Shown here: positions 57,473 through 64,000 of the stretch, piece by piece
Position numbering within the stretch: position 1 is the first letter of the stretch
How the letters are laid out: each line of letters starts with the position of its first letter
From: Eunapius fragilis
Taxonomy: Eukaryota; Porifera; Demospongiae; Spongillida; Spongillidae
Assembly: GCA_963681505.1 (NCBI GenBank)
Contig: OY811985.1
Span: forward strand, 5,888,859 to 5,952,858
Length of the DNA: 64,000 nucleotides
Direction: 5' to 3'
Notes under the pieces: generated by a model
The model's database searches: none
Seen by the model: the letters and a program-made list of their open reading frames with translations, nothing else
What the model was told of the DNA's origin: nothing
Made by a program: the position numbers and the translations under genes

Positions 57473-57783
57473 GACATTCACTTCTGAGGTTTTACTTAAC
57501 ACTTTAATGTGCATGCAAGGATATCTATGGTACATGTAGGAGCGTTTCCGGAAATGTGCTGACAGTATGCGAATAGTAAACAAGGTGGCGCGCGTCAGAA
57601 ACTCCTCCCCATCATGAGAGAAAATGGCGGGAGGGACTGACTGACTCGTGAAGGCCAAATTTTTCACGTAAAGCCACGTACGGGTGCTCGCTTGCTCACT
57701 GAATTTATCATTAAACGCGACATGTACCTTGTTTCATCCCCCCGCATCGCCAAATTGACTATCAGGCAGTTCGGAAAAGCAGT

Positions 57784-60700
57784 ATGGCCGATCCTGAGAA
57801 AGACGAAAACCAGCAGAAACAATACAAGATTTTTATGACCAAACTCTTCAAGTTTCACGAGCAAAATGGGTAAGCGTAACGCGCAATGACGTCAGATGGC
57901 TGCGGACGTTGGAGAGATTTAAAATTTTCCCCTCGTTTTAGCACACCTATTAAGCGTTTGCCACTTTTGGGCGGTAAAGAACTAGACCTCCATCATCTTT
58001 ACCAGAAAGTGCAATCGTTAGGCGGCTCGGAGCAGGTCTGCTTCTGTTAGGGGCTTTACCATGTCATAAAATATGATAATGTTTTCAAACGTTTAGGTGA
58101 CGAGAAATAGACAGTGGGGCGAAGTAGCCAGAAGCTTCAACCTACCACCATCCGTCACCAGTGCGTCATACGCAATACGGCAACACTTCGTGAAGTGAGT
58201 GAGCATGCCAACCCTTGCCTGTCATCAAAAGGTTATGGCAGCTGGCAATGTATGACTGACTGACCCTGTCACAAATTGCAGGCTATTGGAGAGGTATGAA
58301 CAGCTGGAAAATGATCTTGTCTATGGTCCAGCTGCGACATCAGGAGCAGCCCTGCTCCAACTGGGCAGCTCTGTGGCAACGTTTCACTCCTCTCAACCTG
58401 TGGTGTCCCTCTCGTCCACCACCACACCCACCCCAACCCCTGTGGTGGACATGGCTGTCTTGAAGTACGACCGCCTGATCAGATCTCTGACGTCGGGCTT
58501 TCCAAACGAGGTGGATTTTGCATTCAATATTCTTACCATTCTATCACACGAGAAGTCTCTTCCTATTGAAAGGGTATTGAGCATGCTCCTGGTGTGTTTG
58601 TCCCTGTGGTCACCTGTCTGTCCTCTCACCCTGCCTCAGCTTCCCCACCTTCTGGATCTTATGTTGGCCCACGTGGGCGTATTTAATGAAGGTAAGATTA
58701 ACGTTTATTTGTTGCAAGATAGCAGTTTTTATTTTATTTTGAGATAGGATGAGGGAGTTCTGAGAATGTTTTAAGTTTGTGCTTAGTACCATCATCCTTT
58801 TGTACCCCTCTGTACACTGCCAACCATACTACTGCCAATACCCCTTCACTCCAATTACTGCCCCCCCTTTGGCTATGCATAATTGTGCACCCCATCTACT
58901 TCACCCCAGATGATCAGGATCTAGAGGTACTTCACTATGAGTCTTGGTACAAGGATGTGGAGATAGACTTTACACAGGTGTGTGGTAATTTCTTAAACAA
59001 TAGGCTGACACGTGTATGTGTGTGTGTGTGTGTGTGTATGTATGCACACTAGTTCTGGGAGCAGTCTGTGCCGTGGTCTGTGTTGGCTGCAGTCTTTACG
59101 GCACCTTGCAATGGAGGTTAGCACATTCCTAAGTGTCACATGGTGTCCATGTGTGTGTATGCATGCATCCTTGGCACACAATATTAACTCTCTCCCCAAC
59201 CCCCCACCACCCCTCCACCCCTCCACCCCTCCACCCCCCCACCCCTCCACCCCCTCCACCCCTCCACCCCCCCTTGTTATGTCCTTTCAGTCAATGACGA
59301 AGATGGGATGCTCTTTAGCCACATGTCCCATGAAGTACCTGAAGTCTTCCGTGTCACGCAGCTGATGAATATAATCTGCAACCTGTCATTTGAGGGTCGC
59401 TGTGCACAGGCCCTCGGAGAACACGAGGGGTTAAGAAGGTCAGGGTCTCGCTTTCGATTGAAGAGAGGGAGGGTGTCACGATGAGGGGGTCTGTACCTTC
59501 TTTTGTAGGTTGATTCTTCTCTGCATCAACAACATTATTCTACCAATCCAAACCCTGGCGTTTGATGTTCTTGCAAATATTTCTTCATATGTATGTGTGA
59601 TTGGCAATAGTACTGCCCTAATGATTACATTCCTCCCTCTTCTCCCTCCCTTACCTCTCCCTCCCTCCCTTACCTCTCCTTTCTCCCACTCTCCCTTCTC
59701 AGATGCTGGTGCCATATGTGGGTGGTGTGTGTGCTGTTGAGGACCTCCTGGTAGGTTCAGTCCACCAGAGCATTCACTCTCCTGATAAGCACTCTGTCAT
59801 GAGAGGTAAGGTCCATGTGCATGGAGGCTTGTGTCATGGGGGAGGGTGTAGGTGGAGGCCTGTGTCATGGGGGAGGGTGGAGGTGGAGGCTTATGTGTCA
59901 TGGGGGAGGGTGGAGGTGGAGGCTTATGTGTCATGGGGGGGTTATGTGGAGGCTTATGTGTCATGGGGAGGGTAGAGGTAGAGGCCTGTGTCATGGGGAG
60001 GATGGAGGTAGAGGCCTATGTCATGGGGGAGGGTGGGAGGTGGAAGCCTGTGTCATGGGGGAGGGGGGAGGAACTAGTGATATGTGCCAAGCAAAAACTC
60101 TAACTAACAAATTAAACTTGAAAGCAAAAAAGAAAATCAGGTAATTAACTACAGTTATAACCATTGTGTACAGTACTTGACACCTAAGCTATGTGTTATG
60201 TCCCAGGTCTGGAGATATTGTCTGGACTGGCGTGGTGCTTGGACAACGAGGCCGTACTACTGACCACGCCCACTGAAGTGTACCATCACATGTTCTGCCT
60301 CCTCCTTGTTCCAGACTGTGAACTGTTGGTAGCCTGCCTAGAGACACTCTATACCCTCTCCATGTACAGTGCACTGGTGGCAGAGAAGATAGCGGGAGTG
60401 GCTGGATGTGTGTCTCTGATGGTATCCATGGCAACCACTGAAGTAGGGGAGGATGCCATGCAACGTGTGAAAGTGGCGTCGCCCAGTGAGGACGCTGGTG
60501 GTTCCCAGACCATTCCTCAGCCGGAAATCAACCAGAGTGTTCCGTTGCAGCACTCCCAGTCGCGTGCCCCGGCAGGACCACCACCTGCCACGCCCACCAG
60601 CACCACTACTGTGCAGTCGTCTCCTAATTCTCTGTTGGTAGCTCTTCTTCCCAAGCCAGGGCTTCCTGCAGAACCATTTACCAGACAATGGTGAGAAGAT

Positions 60701-61887
60701 TGGGGAGGGGGGGGGAGGGGGGTTCTTGCAACCATTACCTCCCACTTTTTTGTCTCCTTCCTCCCCTCCTTCCCCCCCCCCCCTCCCTCCCCCCAATCTC
60801 CTCCTGACCTCTGACCTCCCCTTTGTTCATAGGCTCCAGACCTGTTATGAGGTGGCACCAGGGGAATGCGTCCAGCAGTTGGAGCTGTATGCAAACTACC
60901 TCATATACTGCTCCCAGGTGGGGCAAGGCGCCATTCTCACCAGTAATGAGTTCACTGTGCTCCTTAAGTACGTTGGGAACCTGGGGCATGACCCTACATG
61001 TACAGACTGTTAAATTAAGCGCTGGTATTCCCCCCCATCTCATTCTCTGTAGGAAGGTCTTTCCTAATTCACTCTCAGCTAGGGTCACCGTGGGAACACA
61101 GGCGATCTTAGTAATTGCTGGCCTTAGAAAGAGGCGCCTCCCATCGCTGCCTCCTAAATCGCTCTCGTCCACTGTACCAATTTCCTCTTCTTCTGTGACG
61201 TCAGCTGTCCGACCCCTGCAGCCACAAGCCACACTGAGGAATGTGGCCGCCTCCCCCCTCGTGGTTGCGAGCAAGGCGTTGGGCGTGGCCACATCTAACC
61301 ACGTGACCTTGCAGGGATCGAACCATTTGGTGAAGTCTGCAGCAAGTGGCATCCCTGTGCTGTCGAATCACATGGCGACTGCTGTCTGTGCGGGACTGAA
61401 AGTGTCGCCATTAGTGCAAGATAAGACTGGGGACCCTTTAAATTCCTGCTCTGATGGCGTGCTCCAAATGGATGGTGGTAATGGCTGCTTGGATGGCAAG
61501 GTGCAGTTTGAAGTACAGTCGGGAACTGTCATGGGGAAAGACTTGTGTGGGAATAAGGAGAATGATGCGTCCAATGGGATAGCCGAGCAGCCTGCCCCAA
61601 AAAAGATTAAACCAGACGATCAAAATTCTGGAGTACCTTGGAGCTGTCACTGGGATGGATGTGCATTGTAAGGTGTTCTGTTTGTCATGTTGTCATGTTG
61701 TCATTTTTAAATCCAACACCGCACACACTCAGCTCAACTGACTCTTCAACCGGATTGTTCTGTCACGTTGTGTTTACTCACATTTCCTTGGTCCCATCCT
61801 TTCCATGTCCTTGTATGTGGTCCCAGTGTGCAAGCACTGCGAAAAGGACCAAGTCTTCTTTGACGACACACATCAAGGTACGTTATC

Positions 61888-61977
<90 letters not shown>

Positions 61978-62461
61978 TGTGTGAGTTTACTTGTATGACT
62001 CCTGATGTTTCCTCCAAACCAGGTCCATCACTGTAAGCTCTACCCACCTGGCCACACTAGCCATCACATACCTTCGGTCACTAACACACTTGCTAAGCTC
62101 AAGACTCTTCCCCCTTTGGAGGTGTGCACTGTATTTGGCGAGCTGCTGAGTTGCGTTGCTTACTCTTGTTATGTGCCCTGTAGCTAAAGGAAGAGACTCC
62201 ACCCACCAAAGCTGTCCGTTTAACATCAGCACTCATCCTCAGAAACCTGGCAAGGCTTGTTCCATCTGTAAGAAGGTTCGTGTGCTTGCTTTAAGAAGAG
62301 GCAGTTATGTCAGCCAGGTCCGTTTTCTCTTCCTCCATGTCATTCATGTCCCTATGTGCAGAGAACTTCAGAGACATGAACTGTGGCTGAGTGAGGCTGC
62401 CCTCTCAGACAGTGAAGCCAGCACTGCGCTAGCACAGTGTCTGTCATTGTTGTCATCTTAA
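57784..62461 (+). CDS. ARID2: ARID2-like subunit of the PBAF chromatin remodeller
   Basis: Exons: 57784-57869, 57942-58035, 58097-58194, 58282-58573, 58640-58691, 58910-58977, 59053-59116, 59291-59438, 59509-59590, 59703-59805, 60207-60690, 60833-60967, 61053-61667, 61835-61877, 62023-62121, 62184-62275, 62362-62461; 884 residues. Domains in order: ARID (TPIKRLPLLGGKELDLHHLY, LGGSEQ, RNRQWGEVARSFNLP, SYAIRQHFVKLLERYE), an armadillo-like region (LTSGFPNEVDFAFNILTILS, NIICNLSFEG, LEILSGLAW), an RFX-like winged helix (WLQTCYEVAPGECVQQLELY, GAILTSNEF), a Gli-type zinc finger (CHWDGCAF to THIKVHH) and the conserved end VRLTSALILRNLARLVPSVR. ARID2 defines the PBAF form of SWI/SNF. The protein is about half the length of human ARID2 because the Gln-rich middle is short. 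The exon 14 acceptor (61835) was chosen by phase and zinc-finger spacing. Confidence 0.92.
59812..60070. repeat. about 30-bp minisatellite in ARID2 intron 10
   Basis: About eight copies with core GTGTCATGGGGGAGGGTGGA. The array begins within 10 bp of the donor at 59806. Confidence 0.85.
61890..61982. repeat. GT microsatellite in ARID2 intron 14
   Basis: About 45 GT units, 13 bp after the donor at 61878. Confidence 0.9.
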
Positions 62462-63058
62462 AAAGCATCGCGTATCTGATATTATGTTGTTTTTAAAACT
62501 AAGATCGTATGTTCCACGCATGATGGTGTTACTTAACTAAACTAATAATAGTTCGGTTACCTTTTCAATTAGCACTAAAACCCAATACAACCGCTTTTGA
62601 CTATACTGCGTGTACAACAACGTTTTTGCTGATACATTTAGCGGCACAAGTCCGTTTTGGAAAGTGCCAAGATTGATAAAGGCTGTAAAGCTTGATACGC
62701 GTAAAACAAGCCGTGCTAGCTATCCATTAAGCTCCGCCAAGATGTGCGGATAGCCCTACTAATTTTACATGTACAGAAGTGGCTCGTTCAGGAAAAATAA
62801 CTGCTTCATCTGGAAACTGTAGAAACTTTTAGCTTTCGAGCAAACCCCATCGATGTGATTTAGTGACGTTAATGTGTATGCGTTTTGAAAGGGACAGTGC
62901 CGCGCAAACGCTAAATTATCACCTTGCATGTCATTGTGTGCAAATACATCCTATCGCATGTCATGCTTAGGCACGCGCTTGTGCGTGTCATTATTTCAGT
63001 ACATAAATAATTCACACGGGATTTTCAAATACATGTACATTCTTGCTTTAAACTTGAA
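62462..63058. other. spacer downstream of ARID2
   Basis: About 600 bp of AT-rich sequence without a convincing frame, repeat or RNA gene. It probably holds the ARID2 3' end and the promoter of the next gene. Confidence 0.5.
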
Positions 63059-64000
63059 ATGGCTGACGGTAAGCCAATTTAAATGTATGAAGTGTATAGT
63101 ATTCTGGGTGAAAGACATAGCAAGAAATGGCGCATCAGTTAGCATGCAGCCGGTTATTTCGTAATGCATATAACATATATCCATGTATATGGGACAAAGA
63201 GGTTATAATTTTAACTCAGTGCTTGTTCGCGCCAATGATTTAAGCGAACCAATTCATGCAATGCAGTCATTGGCGCGGGAAAATGTTCACTTTACACAGC
63301 TATATCCTCGTAACGGATAGAATTCACTGAATTGCATGCAGAACTCCGCTACTGATAAACGTACCGAATCGACGCGCTTATGTAACCATTTATGTACCAT
63401 CCAAGGGAAAGCATGCACTTAATTTGCACAGCAATGATATCTGCTGTAACCCAGTAACGGATAACATATCTGAACAATTAAATTGTTACAGGACTGACTA
63501 TAAATGTACCCGAATTTGACGCGCGGGGTGGTGAACTCTTTGTGATCACGGCAGCAAAATTATATAGAGCACCAAAACGGGTTTGCTTATATACAGAAAA
63601 ACGCGGTGTTTGAGATTTTAAATGAAAACATTGTACATACAAAGAACGGCTATAACAACTGACCTAACCAGGCAGGTGTTAAGTCTACCATAAAGGTCAT
63701 GTAAAATGCATGATGGATTTGATTGGGACATGCAGCAAAATTGCCCTCCGCAGGGGGTTACATGTACAGTAAAAATAGTATGTTACTTAAACCAATGTTA
63801 GGATTGAGCCCCAGTAATAGCCCTGCATGTCTGCGTTATAGGTATTATATGGGAAAAAATAGAACGAGACGTAAATTTGTCTTGAACTGTCCCAATTATT
63901 ATAGCCCAAGGACAATCGGGGTACCCTCCACCACCCCCGACGTATTTGCAGCAACAAGGCGGATACATACCACCCCCGCAGTACACGCAATACTCAGTAC
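63059..64000 (+). CDS. start of a Pro/Tyr/Gln/Gly-rich protein gene, 3' partial
   Basis: A candidate first exon, 63059-63068 (ATGGCTGACG followed by GTAAGC), and a second exon from 63905 (acceptor TTATAG) are both phase 1 and join to give MADAQGQSGYPPPPPTYLQQ, then GGYIPPPQYTQYSV up to the window edge. The intron is 836 bp and otherwise featureless. GYPPPP/QQGGY low complexity occurs at the N-terminus of several families (annexin A7/A11, scramblases, CYSTM, ESCRT-linked proteins), so the function cannot be told from this fragment. The very short first exon makes the model tentative. Confidence 0.4.

Noticed and set aside
1..64000. Possible prokaryotic operon, phage or biosynthetic cluster
   Set aside because: All supported genes are intron-bearing animal genes with unrelated functions; no bacterial-type operon or mobile cargo is visible.
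1..64000. tRNA, rRNA or spliceosomal RNA genes
   Set aside because: I looked for tRNA box A/B patterns and common ncRNA landmarks by eye and saw none; a covariance-model search would be needed to exclude small RNAs.

Overview
This is a eukaryotic, animal nuclear sequence. The coding regions are broken by many GT-AG introns, often only 47-70 nt long. About 20 genes fit into 64 kb on both strands, and nearly all the recognisable products are conserved animal proteins: transportin-3, coatomer beta, M-Ras, MINPP1, NADSYN1, TTLL12, ARID2, CC2D1, SNRPE, NDUFB8, EFCAB6, calcyphosin-2. I rebuilt gene models by hand by following reading frame and intron phase across splice sites. TNPO3 (25 exons, 923 codons), COPB1 (24 exons, 947 codons) and TTLL12 (632 codons) came out close to the lengths I recall for their vertebrate relatives, which supports the models. 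The mix of high gene density, tiny introns, ciliary genes and abundant CA/GT microsatellites and GC-rich minisatellites suggests a non-bilaterian animal with a compact genome. A sponge is my best guess, but that is inference.

Layout. 1-1758: 3' end of a Bcl-2-like gene, then a short TPX2 C-terminal-like gene. 1886-7038: a membrane metallophosphoesterase (+) converging on a PH-domain, tyrosine-motif protein (-). 7657-16190: MINPP1 (+) converging on EFCAB6-like (-). 16315-21303: an HMG-box/zinc-finger protein (+) converging on SNRPE (-). 21463-32154: TNPO3, calcyphosin-2 and M-Ras in a row (+). 32480-39333: NDUFB8 (-) head to head with COPB1 (+). 40049-44215: CC2D1 (+). 44216-45517: gene-free, with two small palindromic MITE-like elements and a perfect hairpin. 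45518-51330: TTLL12 (+) converging on ABT1 (-). 51413-62461: NADSYN1 and ARID2 (+). 63059-64000: start of a Pro/Tyr/Gln-rich gene that runs off the window.

The genes are not an operon or a pathway cluster; they are mostly housekeeping genes packed tightly. Four divergent pairs have start codons 82-159 bp apart and several convergent pairs have stop codons 85-112 bp apart, so promoters and 3' ends are probably shared. The most unusual features are at the genome-architecture level: about seven GC-AG introns in roughly 170, minisatellites that begin at or just after 5' splice sites, microsatellites that form part of splice sites, a homogenised 39-bp coding repeat, and a palindromic MITE family with an exact 8-bp target duplication. 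I found no CRISPR array, no rRNA or tRNA gene, and no gene cluster that looks like a new enzymatic or defence system.
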